Source: Nocardioides sp. (GTDB lineage: Bacteria > Actinomycetota > Actinomycetes > Propionibacteriales > Nocardioidaceae). Taken from it: a DNA stretch of 29,455 nucleotides. Below, one piece after another: positions 16,527-23,370 of this stretch. The stretch spans positions 314 to 29,768 of the forward strand of contig DOWL01000230.1 in assembly GCA_003519585.1 (NCBI GenBank), read 5' to 3'. The notes beneath the pieces were generated by a model. It had not been told where the DNA came from and searched no databases. It saw only the letters and a list, made by a program, of their open reading frames with translations. The position numbers were made by a program, and so were the translations under genes. Position 1 is the first letter of the stretch, and every line of letters starts with the position of its first letter.

Positions 16527-16782
16527 AAGACAACTGGAGCGGACGTGCTGCACGGATCTTCGTTGCTCGTCGTTCGGGCCGCCCGTCCGGGTGATTACGA
16601 GTGCACTCCGCCCATTTCGCGTCGCGGCAGGCGATGCGCTGGTTAACGTCCCGTTGACTGCGGTCGGCTGCCGTTGATCATCGGGTGACGCTATTTCTGA
16701 TGTGCCATTTGGGGGCGTCAAGCTTCGAGCCGAGTACCCACGAAGAGCGCGCACACCACGTCTGACCTGCGAAAACACCGGG

Positions 16783-16855
16783 TAGGCCCTGTCGGGCTCG
16801 AACCGACGACCAGCGGATTAACAGTCCGACGCTCTACCAACTGAGCTAAGGGCCC
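16783..16855 (-). tRNA. tRNA-Asn (anticodon GTT)
   Basis: Read on the minus strand, the 73-base cloverleaf has acceptor stem GGGCCCT/AGGGCCT (first pair G-U), D-arm GCTCAGTTGGTAGAGC, anticodon loop CTGTTAA giving anticodon GTT, and T-arm GTCGG-TTCGAGC-CCGAC. The discriminator base is A. The CCA end is not encoded. The outermost anticodon-stem pair (27-43) is a T/C mismatch. The gene stands alone between the toxin-antitoxin pair and a membrane-protein operon, with no visible direct repeat of its 3' end nearby that would mark an integrated element. Confidence 0.95.
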
Positions 16856-16908
16856 GGGAGTCGTCAGGGTAATGGCTGGGGGCGCGGGCCGGACAACCGC
16901 CACCGGTC

Positions 16909-17286
16909 TCAGGTGCGCTCGGTGAGCGCGATGACGACCAGGACGGTGCGGGCCACGCCGACGATGGGGCCGAACGGCAGGGCGAAGCCGATCCAGAAGA
17001 CGAACTCGACTGGCAGCAGGGCGAGCGCCAGCCAGAGCCCGATGGTGTCGCCGCGCCAGAGCAGTACGGCGAGCGCGACCTCGGCAGCGCACACGGCGAC
17101 GAAGCCCAGCAGGAGCGGGACGGTCGTCGGGACGCCCCAGGACTCGAACGGCCCGTCGCCGTAGGTCGGGAAGCCGAGGAAGGTCCAAACCTGCGAGTGG
17201 CGCGCGAAGTACCACGCGCCGTACGCCGCAGGGAGGCCGAAACCCGGTCCGAGGAACAGGGAGCAGGCCGCGGCGGCCTTGGTCAT
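16909..17286 (-). CDS. Four-helix integral membrane protein, function unknown
   Basis: 125 aa from the ATG at 17286, which overlaps the upstream gene's stop as ATGA. Four hydrophobic spans are visible: near the N-terminus (FLGPGFGLPAAYGAWYF), VPLLLGFVAVCAAEVALAVL, IGLWLALALLPVEFVFWIGF and VGVARTVLVVIAL. No catalytic motif was recognised. It is the second gene of a two-gene operon divergent from a MarR regulator, so expression is probably controlled by that repressor. An export or stress-membrane role would be guesswork. Confidence 0.8.
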   Translation of the reverse strand: MTKAAAACSLFLGPGFGLPAAYGAWYFARHSQVWTFLGFPTYGDGPFESWGVPTTVPLLLGFVAVCAAEVALAVLLWRGDTIGLWLALALLPVEFVFWIGFALPFGPIVGVARTVLVVIALTERT

Positions 17287-17930
17287 GACGGCCGCGCGGG
17301 CCCGGATCGCCAGAGTGCGTAGCCGAGGGCCGCGAACAGCAGCATCCAGCAGGTGATGGCCAACCGCGCCAGCACGAACGGACCCATGATGGCCGGCGTC
17401 ATCGGGATGAAGACGAAGATGCCGGCGACCAGCACAATGTTGCGGCGCCATCCGGCCCAGCGCCCACCGCGGCGTACGGCGATGCCGGCCAGGATCAGGC
17501 CGATACCCGCCGCGATGCTCGAGACGCCGTACAGCGTGTCCAAGGTGCCGGTCATGTCGCCCGGGTACGTCGAGTCCCGGGCGCCGATGGCCAGCAGTTC
17601 GGTCACGGTCAGGAGCGCCATCCCGGCTAGCGAGAGCCAGGCGCCCCATCGCGCGAATCCGCCAGGTGCCATCACACCGGCGGCGGCCAGGCTGGCGAGC
17701 CCCGCGATCAGGCCGAGGTGCTGCACGACGAACCAGAACTGGATGCCGGTGAACCCGTCGGCCGTGAGCGGGTAGCTGTACATGTCATCGGAGACCTGCG
17801 CGGGGTAGACCGCCAGGAAGAGGCCGCTGGCCGCACCGAGGAGCCCCGCCACCAGACAGATGAGGCCCGCCCGGGCAACCCACGGCGGAGCGGTAGTCGT
17901 AGGCGAGGTGTCCGCTTGCAGGTTCGTCAT
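17283..17930 (-). CDS. Six-helix integral membrane protein divergent from a MarR gene
   Basis: 215 aa starting with an ATG at 17930. After a soluble ~18-residue N-terminus there are about six membrane spans, including GLICLVAGLLGAASGLFLAV, FWFVVQHLGLIAGLASLAAA, WGAWLSLAGMALLTVTELLA, LYGVSSIAAGIGLILAGIAV, and two more in the last 55 residues. The protein family was not recognised; the layout is loosely like DUF998 or DoxX-type membrane proteins, but no diagnostic residue supports this. Coupled by a 4-base overlap to the next membrane gene and divergent from marR across a 19-bp palindrome. Confidence 0.82.
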   Translation of the reverse strand: MTNLQADTSPTTTAPPWVARAGLICLVAGLLGAASGLFLAVYPAQVSDDMYSYPLTADGFTGIQFWFVVQHLGLIAGLASLAAAGVMAPGGFARWGAWLSLAGMALLTVTELLAIGARDSTYPGDMTGTLDTLYGVSSIAAGIGLILAGIAVRRGGRWAGWRRNIVLVAGIFVFIPMTPAIMGPFVLARLAITCWMLLFAALGYALWRSGPARPS

Positions 17931-17981
17931 CGTGATGCTCCTTTGCCCCGTGCGTCGACACGCTGGACGAGATATCGGATT

Positions 17982-18000
17982 TATTCAGGTAACCTGAATA
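17982..18000. promoter_or_regulatory. 19-bp perfect palindrome, probable MarR operator
   Basis: TATTCAGGTAACCTGAATA is a perfect inverted repeat of two 9-base arms (TATTCAGGT / ACCTGAATA) around a central A. It stands in the 83-base divergent gap, 14 bases before the MarR ATG and 52 bases before the membrane-protein operon. MarR dimers typically bind 16-20 bp palindromes in this arrangement and repress both genes until a ligand releases them. Confidence 0.75.
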
Positions 18001-18013
18001 CTCTCGACCACGG

Positions 18014-18451
18014 ATGAAGTCAATGGACCAACGAGCCAATACGGTCGCGATGCTCGGGCAGGCTTACAGCCTGCTCGGCTTCCGCATCGTCGACGGCGTC
18101 GTGGGTGCGGGCTTTCCTCAAAAGCCCAAGCATTCGGCCGTCTTCGCGCAGATCTCACTCGAGGGGTCGCGGCTGACCGAGCTGGCCCAGAAGGCGAACA
18201 TGACCCCCCAGTCGATGGCCGAGATCGTCGACGAGCTCGTGGAGCTGGGCTACGTCGTACGCCGTCCCGACCCGGCCGACCGGCGCGCCAAGCTCATCGT
18301 GCTCACCCGTCGGGGCCGCGCGGCGGTGGACGCCGGACGGGCGACCATCGAGGGCATCGAGGAGCGGGTGACCGAGCTCCTCGGCGAGCGCGGCCATCGC
18401 GACCTGCGCCGACTGCTCACCAAGCTGCTCGACGCAGGCCCCGACCAGTAG
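18014..18451 (+). CDS. MarR-family transcriptional regulator
   Basis: 145 aa, with ATG at 18014 (another ATG three codons in is possible). The winged helix-turn-helix is clear: LTELAQKANMTPQSMAEIVD is the recognition region and VVRRPDPADRRAKLIVLTRRG is the wing with the family's D-x-R-A/S-K signature. Helices at both ends make the dimer interface. It is divergent from the two membrane-protein genes over the perfect palindrome at 17982-18000, and converges on the alarmone synthetase gene with only 6 bases between stop codons. Likely a ligand-responsive repressor of the membrane operon. Confidence 0.92.
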   Translation: MKSMDQRANTVAMLGQAYSLLGFRIVDGVVGAGFPQKPKHSAVFAQISLEGSRLTELAQKANMTPQSMAEIVDELVELGYVVRRPDPADRRAKLIVLTRRGRAAVDAGRATIEGIEERVTELLGERGHRDLRRLLTKLLDAGPDQ

Positions 18452-18457
18452 GTGTTC

Positions 18458-19159
18458 TCAGCGAGTGCCGTGCAGCTCGCGATGCAGTCGCTCCATCCGG
18501 GCGTCGAGCGCCTCGGCGGTGTCGGCGGCCTGCTTCAGCTCACCGACGAGCTCGGCCGGGACATTGCCGTCGTACTTGTAGTGGATCTTGTGCTCGAGGC
18601 TGGCCCAGAAGTCCATCGCGATGGTGCGGAACTGCACCTCGACCGGGATGTCGATGCAGCCGGTCGAGAGGAAGACCGGGATCTCGATGATCGCGTGCAG
18701 GCTCTTGTAGCCGTTCGGCTTCGGCTCGGCGATGAAGTCCTTCACCGTGCGGACCGATACGTCCTCCTGCTGGGTGAGCAGGTCGAAGATCAGATAGGCG
18801 TCCTTGACGAAGCTGCACGTGACCCGGACCCCCGCGATGTCGCTGATGTGCTCGCGGATGCTGGGCAGGTCGAGCGGGATCCCCTTCCGGGTGACCTTGG
18901 CGAGGATGCTGTCGGCGGTCTTGACCCGGCTGGTGACGTGCTCGATCGGGTTGTAGTCGTGCATGTGCCGGAACTCGTCGCTGAGGATCGACACCTTCGT
19001 CTCGATCTCGCGCAACCCGAACTCGTACTCCAGCAAGAACCGCTGCAGCTCGTTCTGGATGCGGCGTACGTCGTCGGGCGCCAGCGTGATCGGTGGCTGC
19101 GGTGGTGAGGGATCCGGCAGCGGAGCAGGGACGTTCGAGGGTGGCTCAGCGATCGTCAT
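18458..19159 (-). CDS. Small alarmone synthetase, (p)ppGpp synthetase domain protein
   Basis: 233 aa from ATG 19159. A Pro-rich N-terminus (~25 residues) precedes a RelA/SpoT synthetase domain: SRVKTADSILAKVTRKG (ATP-binding basic region), DIAGVRVTC, EPKPNGYKSLHAII (the catalytic G-loop and Y/K/H set) and VEVQFRTIAMDFWASLEHKI. It lacks the HD hydrolase, TGS and ACT domains of long Rel enzymes, so it is a stand-alone synthetase of the RelQ/YjbM kind. It transfers pyrophosphate from ATP to GTP or GDP to make (p)ppGpp under stress. A long open frame upstream is out of register with the SDR gene and not part of this protein. Confidence 0.92.
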   Translation of the reverse strand: MTIAEPPSNVPAPLPDPSPPQPPITLAPDDVRRIQNELQRFLLEYEFGLREIETKVSILSDEFRHMHDYNPIEHVTSRVKTADSILAKVTRKGIPLDLPSIREHISDIAGVRVTCSFVKDAYLIFDLLTQQEDVSVRTVKDFIAEPKPNGYKSLHAIIEIPVFLSTGCIDIPVEVQFRTIAMDFWASLEHKIHYKYDGNVPAELVGELKQAADTAEALDARMERLHRELHGTR

Positions 19160-19184
19160 GGCACGACCAACGTACGTCGCGGGT

Positions 19185-19217
19185 CTGTGCCGGCGCTGTG
19201 CCGGCCCTGTGCCGGGC
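19185..19217. repeat. Three tandem 11-bp repeats upstream of the alarmone synthetase
   Basis: CTGTGCCGG occurs at 19185, 19196 and 19207, each followed by two variable G/C bases, an exact 11-base period. The array lies between 16 and 59 bases upstream of the alarmone synthetase start and just downstream of the SDR stop. One period is about one helical turn, so the copies would face the same side of the DNA; a binding-site array or a slippage product are both possible. Confidence 0.7.
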
Positions 19218-19233
19218 TTCGCGTGCGCTCCCC

Positions 19234-20067
19234 TCAGAAGCGGACCGTCGGCATCTCGCCGCCATCGACGAGGATGGTCTCGCCGGTGACGGCGCCGCTG
19301 AGCGGCGAGGCCATGAAGACGACGATGTTGGCGACATCCTCGGACTCGATGCGGCGGCCGATCACCAGCTCGGCGAGTGCGAGGCGATCCATCTCCTCGT
19401 AGGAGATCCCCTCGCGCTCGGCACGCTGTGCAAGTGCCTCGGAGCGTGCCTCGGCCCGACTCTTGCCGCCGGTCCGGGTGTGGCCCTCGGTCCACACGAT
19501 GCCGGGCTCGACCAGGTTGACGGTGATGCCGTCGCGACCGAGGAGCCAGGCCAGGCGCTTGGTGAGGTTGATCAGGCCCGGCTGGGTGGCGCCCTTGGCC
19601 CAGCCCACCTCGTGCACCTTGCGTGCCGAGCTGCCGCCGATGTTGATGATCCGCCCCCAGCCGTTGGCCTGCATGATCGGTGCCACCAGACGGGTGAGTC
19701 GGATCGGGGCGAAGAGTTTGAGGTCCATCTTCTCCTGCCAGTCCTCGTCGCGCAGGTCGAAGAACCCGACGTCGTGGGTGATCAGGTCGGCATTGTTGAT
19801 CGCGATGTCTACGGTCCCGAACTCCTCGACCGTCGCCTGCACGAACCGCTCGAGGTCCGCAGCGACCATGACGTCGGCGATCACCGGGAGCACGCGGACG
19901 CCGGTCTCGCTCTCGATGCTCTCGGCGGTGGCTTCGAGGATGTCTGGAGTGCGGCCGCAGATCGCGACCCGGACGCCCTCCCGGGCGAGGCCGAGCGCGA
20001 TCGCCCGGCCGATCCCCTGACTGCCGCCGGTCACCATGGCGACCTTGTCCTTCATGCCAAGATCCAC
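19234..20067 (-). CDS. Short-chain dehydrogenase/reductase-fold protein lacking the YxxxK motif
   Basis: 277 aa from the GTG at 20067, preceded by GGAGG at 7 bases; a start at 20133 has no such site. The cofactor site is intact: TGGSQGIGRA (TGxxxGxG), CGRT, then NNAD in place of NNAG. The catalytic block is not: aligned to FabG-type enzymes through GLINLTK and GITVNLVEPG, the positions of the catalytic Tyr and Lys fall on Lys and Gln (KGATQ), while the upstream Ser is present in GGSSAR. It may therefore bind NAD(P) without ordinary redox activity. It lies 72 bases after the NHL gene of the formaldehyde dehydrogenase operon; a small hairpin (GACTTG/CAAGTC, 20117-20136) separates them without a T-run. 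Confidence 0.88.
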   Translation of the reverse strand: MDLGMKDKVAMVTGGSQGIGRAIALGLAREGVRVAICGRTPDILEATAESIESETGVRVLPVIADVMVAADLERFVQATVEEFGTVDIAINNADLITHDVGFFDLRDEDWQEKMDLKLFAPIRLTRLVAPIMQANGWGRIINIGGSSARKVHEVGWAKGATQPGLINLTKRLAWLLGRDGITVNLVEPGIVWTEGHTRTGGKSRAEARSEALAQRAEREGISYEEMDRLALAELVIGRRIESEDVANIVVFMASPLSGAVTGETILVDGGEMPTVRF

Positions 20068-20139
20068 TGCGATCCTCCACCCTTGTGAGAACTCGGGGCA
20101 CTTGGCCCGTCGTCGAGACTTGCTCTGGTCCAAGTCGGT

Positions 20140-21186
20140 CTAGGTACGACGCTCCAGCTTGACCAGCCGTCCGCCGATCAGGAACTCGCTGACGTAGAGA
20201 TTGCCTGCCGAGTCAGACGCGAGCCCGTGCGGGCTGTTGAACCGCCCCGGCTGCAACGCCGCCGGGCGAACCGGACGGTGCTCGTGGTCGAGCTGGTTGG
20301 GGAACCCCGGCCGCCCGGCCGCATCGTCGTCACTGCCGAGGTGACCGAGCAGTGCGTCGTCCTCATCGAGCACGGTGAGCCGCGACTCCAGGTCGGCGAC
20401 GACGAGCAGCCCGCCGACGACGGTGAACGCGCTCGGCCGCCGGAAGTACGACGCGTCGCCGACGACGCGCTTGAACCGGCCGGCGAGGTCGAAGACCTGC
20501 AACCGCTGGTTCACGCGGTCGGAGACGTACAGCTCGGGAGCATCGTGGCGGCGATCGATCCACACCGCGTGGGGGCAGTCGAACCGGCCGGCGCCTTCGA
20601 GTCCGGTGAGCGACATGACGTAGCTGCCGTCGCTTCGGAACCGGTGCACGAGATTCTCGCCGTACCCGTCCGCGACCCACACGTCGCCGGTGCCGTCGTC
20701 CGCATCGTCCACCGCGATACCCGTCGGTCGGTAGCGACCCGTTCGATAGGCGTCGAGGGCCGGCGCGGTGAGGGTCATGAGTCGCTCGCCGGTCAGGGAG
20801 AGCAGCACTGCGGCTGGGGGAGCAGACCCGTCGTGGTTGGCGTACTCCCCGTGCGCGTCTCGCTCCCTTCGCGCGCCGTTGTCGGCGATCCAGAGGACCT
20901 CCTGACCCTGCCAGCGTGAGGCCAGTAGCCCGTGACCCTGAGTGACACCGGTGTCGAAGGTGGTGCGGACCGACCCGTCCTGACCGAGGACGTAGGCGTC
21001 GGTGCGGTCGTGGCCCACTACCACGACGTCGCCCGAGGCGGTGACCGCGATGCCTGAATGGATCCACGCGGTGGACTCGTGCTCCGTCCGGGCGCCGAGC
21101 CACTGGTTCCAGGGCTCGGTCCATGCGTACGCCGGCCCGCCGTCGATCTGCAGCGTCGTCGCCGGGCCGGACTGCTGCGCCGTCAC
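20140..21186 (-). CDS. NHL-repeat beta-propeller coupled to formaldehyde dehydrogenase
   Basis: 348 aa from a GTG at 21186, overlapping the dehydrogenase stop as GTGA. NHL/six-bladed propeller blades are visible: WIHSGIAVTASGDVVVVGHD, YRPTGIAVDDADDGTGDVWV, FDCPHAVWIDRRHDAPELYV, FRRPSAFTVVGGLLVVADLE and FNSPHGLASDSAGNLYVSEF, each with the P-x-G/A-x-x-x-D pattern. No signal peptide is seen. It has the look of peptidyl-hydroxyglycine-lyase-like bacterial propellers but no catalytic residues could be assigned. The overlap implies that it is made together with the dehydrogenase. Confidence 0.85.
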   Translation of the reverse strand: MTAQQSGPATTLQIDGGPAYAWTEPWNQWLGARTEHESTAWIHSGIAVTASGDVVVVGHDRTDAYVLGQDGSVRTTFDTGVTQGHGLLASRWQGQEVLWIADNGARRERDAHGEYANHDGSAPPAAVLLSLTGERLMTLTAPALDAYRTGRYRPTGIAVDDADDGTGDVWVADGYGENLVHRFRSDGSYVMSLTGLEGAGRFDCPHAVWIDRRHDAPELYVSDRVNQRLQVFDLAGRFKRVVGDASYFRRPSAFTVVGGLLVVADLESRLTVLDEDDALLGHLGSDDDAAGRPGFPNQLDHEHRPVRPAALQPGRFNSPHGLASDSAGNLYVSEFLIGGRLVKLERRT

Positions 21187-22409
21187 GCGGCGCGCTTGGC
21201 GATCTCGCCGTGCGGGTCCAGGACGTACTTCGTCGAGGCACCCTGGTCGAAGGCGCGGTAGCCCTCCGGTGCCTCGTCGAGGCTGATCGGCGTGGCGTTG
21301 ACCGCCTTCGCGATCTGCACCCGGTCATGCAGGATCGCCGAGGCCAGTTGCCGGTGGTACTTCATCACTGGGCACTGGCCGGTCGTGAACGCGAGGCTCT
21401 TGGCCCAGCCGAGACCGAGGCGCACCTTGAGCGCGCCCGTGGTGGCATCGGCGTCGACCCCGCCCGGGTCGTCGGTGACGTAGAGGCCGGGGATGCCGAG
21501 ACTGCCGCCGGCGCGGGTGATGGCCATCAGTGAGTTGAGGACCGTCGCCGGGGCCTCGATGTCCGCGTCCGCCCCGTGGCCGCGCGCCTCGAAGCCGACG
21601 CAGTCGACGGCGGCGTCGACCTCGGGTACGCCGAGCAGTTCCTCGAGCTTCCCGGCGAGGTCCTCGGTGCGGAGGTCGACCGTCTCGCAGCCGAAGCTGC
21701 GCGCCTGCTCGAGACGGTCGGGCACGAGGTCGCCCACCACGACGACGGCGGCGCCGAGTAGCTGCGCCGACGCAGCCGCGGCAAGCCCGACCGGACCGGC
21801 GCCGGCGACGTACACCGTGCTGCCCACCTCGACGCCGGCCGTGACCGCACCGTGGAAGCCGGTCGGGAAGATGTCGGAGAGCATCGTCAGGTCGAGAAGC
21901 TTGTCGAGCGCCTGGTCGCGGTCGGGGAAGCGCAGCAGGTTCCAGTCGGCATACGGCACCATGACGTACTCCGCCTGGCCGCCGACCCAGCCGCCCATGT
22001 CGACGTACCCGTAGGCGGCGCCCGGGCGCGCGGGGTTGACGTTGAGGCAGACACCGGTGAGCCGGGCCTTGCAGTTGCGGCAACGACCGCAGGCGATGTT
22101 GAACGGCACCGAGACGATGTCTCCGACCTTGACGAACTCGACGTCGGAGCCGGTCTCGATCACCTCGCCCGTGATCTCGTGCCCCAACACGAGTCCGGCG
22201 GGCGCCGTAGTGCGGCCACGGACCATGTGCTGGTCGCTCCCGCAGATGTTGGAGGCGAGCACCTTGAGGATCACGCCGTGCTGGCACTGGCGCCCGACAT
22301 TGGCCGGGTTGACTCCGGGGCCGTCGCGCAGCTCCAGCGCCGGATAGTCCAGCGTCTGCACCTCGACCTGTTGCGGACCGAGGTACACGACCCCGCGATT
22401 GCCGCCCAT
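21183..22409 (-). CDS. fdhA: Glutathione-independent formaldehyde dehydrogenase-type zinc dehydrogenase
   Basis: 408 aa from ATG 22409 with AAGGGAG upstream. It is a medium-chain zinc dehydrogenase: catalytic zinc residues Cys56 (NICGSDQHMVRG), His77-Glu78 (GHEITGEV) and an Asp in LTMLSDIFPTGFHGAV; four structural-zinc cysteines at 107, 110, 113 and 121; and the NAD fold AGAGPVGLAAAA. The SDIFPTG(F/Y)HGA motif and the ~400-aa length are typical of Pseudomonas-type formaldehyde dehydrogenase, which keeps NAD bound and can dismutate aldehydes. Related enzymes with other aldehyde or alcohol substrates exist, so the substrate is not certain. Upstream lies a GTATAC-bearing control region and the GntR gene. 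Confidence 0.88.
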   Translation of the reverse strand: MGGNRGVVYLGPQQVEVQTLDYPALELRDGPGVNPANVGRQCQHGVILKVLASNICGSDQHMVRGRTTAPAGLVLGHEITGEVIETGSDVEFVKVGDIVSVPFNIACGRCRNCKARLTGVCLNVNPARPGAAYGYVDMGGWVGGQAEYVMVPYADWNLLRFPDRDQALDKLLDLTMLSDIFPTGFHGAVTAGVEVGSTVYVAGAGPVGLAAAASAQLLGAAVVVVGDLVPDRLEQARSFGCETVDLRTEDLAGKLEELLGVPEVDAAVDCVGFEARGHGADADIEAPATVLNSLMAITRAGGSLGIPGLYVTDDPGGVDADATTGALKVRLGLGWAKSLAFTTGQCPVMKYHRQLASAILHDRVQIAKAVNATPISLDEAPEGYRAFDQGASTKYVLDPHGEIAKRAA

Positions 22410-22430
22410 GGCTCTCCCTTCACCCGTCGA

Positions 22431-22459
22431 CCATACAAGTGTGCACACAGGTATACAAC
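22431..22459 (-). promoter_or_regulatory. Candidate promoter and GntR operator of the formaldehyde dehydrogenase operon
   Basis: On the minus strand TTGTAT (22458-22453) is followed by exactly 17 bases and TATGGT, a plausible -35/-10 pair. The -35 overlaps GTATAC (22451-22456), part of GGTATACAAC on the plus strand, which recurs exactly at 26960-26969. ATACAA is repeated at 22433 and 22453, 20 bp apart, around the palindrome GTGTGCACAC (22439-22448). FadR-type GntR regulators favour GT-N-N-AC cores of this kind. Confidence 0.55.
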
Positions 22460-22509
22460 ACCTGATCGTGCACGTCGACCCCGAGAGGCAAGACGGAGGC
22501 GGGCCGCGT

Positions 22510-23196
22510 TTAGTGCAAGGAGAAGATGCCGGCCGTCGTCTCGTCGAAGATGGCCAGTCGGATGTCGCGCGCCTTGGCGAAGTGCTTGGTCGCGATCTCC
22601 TGGGCGAGGTCGCCGTCGCGGGCCTCGATGGCATCGACGAGCTCTTCGTGCTCGCCGCGTGCCTCGGCCCAGCGGCCCGCCACGGCGAGCGTGGTCTCGG
22701 GGTAGCGGGCCAGGTGGAGGTTGAGTCGCTCGAGTAGATCGATGAGCGACTCGTTGTGGGTGGCCCGCCAGATGGAGGCGTGGAAGCCGAGATTCGCCTC
22801 GACCAGTCCGTGGGAGTCGGCCTTCACACTGTCGCCGTGCTCGAGCCATTTGCGCATCGTCCGCAAGTCATAGGCCGTCCTGCGGTCGGCGGCGGTGCGA
22901 CCGGCGAACCCCTCGAGGACGAGCCGGGTGTCGTAGATGTCGAGGATGTCCTCAGGGCTGCGCTCCTTGACCACCATGCCCCGATCGGTGCGGTCGATGA
23001 GGCCGTCCTGCTGGAGTCGGCGCAGCGCCTCGCGCACCGGCGTCCGGCTCACCCCACACCACTCTGCGAGGTTGCTCTCGACCAGCTGCTGCCCGGGCGG
23101 GAATTCGCCCTTGATGATGGCTGACTTGAGCATCTCGTAGGGGTCGCCCGCGGCTCGCGCCTGGCGTCCTACGGCTTCGGCCTTCGGCTTCGTCAC
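22510..23196 (-). CDS. GntR-family regulator, FadR/FCD subfamily
   Basis: 228 aa, taking the GTG at 23196 (MTKPKAEAVG) because GGAGAG precedes it; an upstream GTG would add 35 basic residues without support. The winged helix is in residues ~20-85: MLKSAIIKGEFPPGQQLVES, then CGVSRTPVREALRRLQQDGL, the most conserved GntR stretch. The C-terminal FCD domain shows NLGFHASIW, GEHEELVDAIEARD and ATKHFAKARD, the three His of the metal/ligand site. FCD regulators bind carboxylic acids and release a short palindrome. It stands between the formaldehyde dehydrogenase operon and the DtxR-mntH genes, and GTATRCA sites occur upstream of it and of neighbours. Confidence 0.92.
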   Translation of the reverse strand: MTKPKAEAVGRQARAAGDPYEMLKSAIIKGEFPPGQQLVESNLAEWCGVSRTPVREALRRLQQDGLIDRTDRGMVVKERSPEDILDIYDTRLVLEGFAGRTAADRRTAYDLRTMRKWLEHGDSVKADSHGLVEANLGFHASIWRATHNESLIDLLERLNLHLARYPETTLAVAGRWAEARGEHEELVDAIEARDGDLAQEIATKHFAKARDIRLAIFDETTAGIFSLH

Positions 23197-23233
23197 GATC
23201 CACTCTCCGACGGTCGTCCCTCGATGTGGGCAA

Positions 23234-23243
23234 CAGTATGCAC
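23234..23243. promoter_or_regulatory. GTATGCA site upstream of the GntR gene
   Basis: CAGTATGCAC, a one-base variant of the GTATACA core found upstream of formaldehyde dehydrogenase and the first amidohydrolase, is 38 bases before the GntR start. A separate GTGCACAC (23294-23301) matches the end of the palindrome at 22439-22448. Autoregulation by the GntR protein is a reasonable reading. Confidence 0.4.
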
Positions 23244-23322
23244 GACGGGCGCGCGCGGCCCGACCGATCGAGATCGCCACCACTTCGCGTCGAGTGCACA
23301 CGGCGGTGCCCTGTCGTATCCC

Positions 23323-23347
23323 AAAAAGTTAGGCTAGACGGAATCTC
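23323..23347 (+). promoter_or_regulatory. DtxR-box-like sequence before the DtxR gene
   Basis: An A-run followed by GTTAGGCTAGAC (TTAGGCTA at 23329-23336) stands 35 bases upstream of the GTG start. Iron and manganese regulators of the DtxR family bind boxes built from TTAGGCTA or TTAGGTTA half-sites, so this may be the regulator's own operator. Only the left half matches well. Confidence 0.45.
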
Positions 23348-23370
23348 GAGTTCTCGTTACCGTATTTCAC

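Noticed and set aside
16783..16855. tRNA-Asn as the attachment site of an integrated element carrying the toxin-antitoxin pair
   Set aside because: No integrase gene and no second copy of the tRNA 3' end was seen nearby.
18458..20101. A 547-aa minus-strand open frame running from the SDR gene into the alarmone synthetase
   Set aside because: The N-terminal half is an Arg/Gly-rich shadow of the SDR gene in another register; only the part after the ATG at 19159 has family motifs.
20117..20136. Hairpin GACTTG/CAAGTC after the first NHL gene as a transcription terminator
   Set aside because: The stem is only 6 bp, with an 8-base loop and no T-run, so operon continuity into the SDR gene remains possible.
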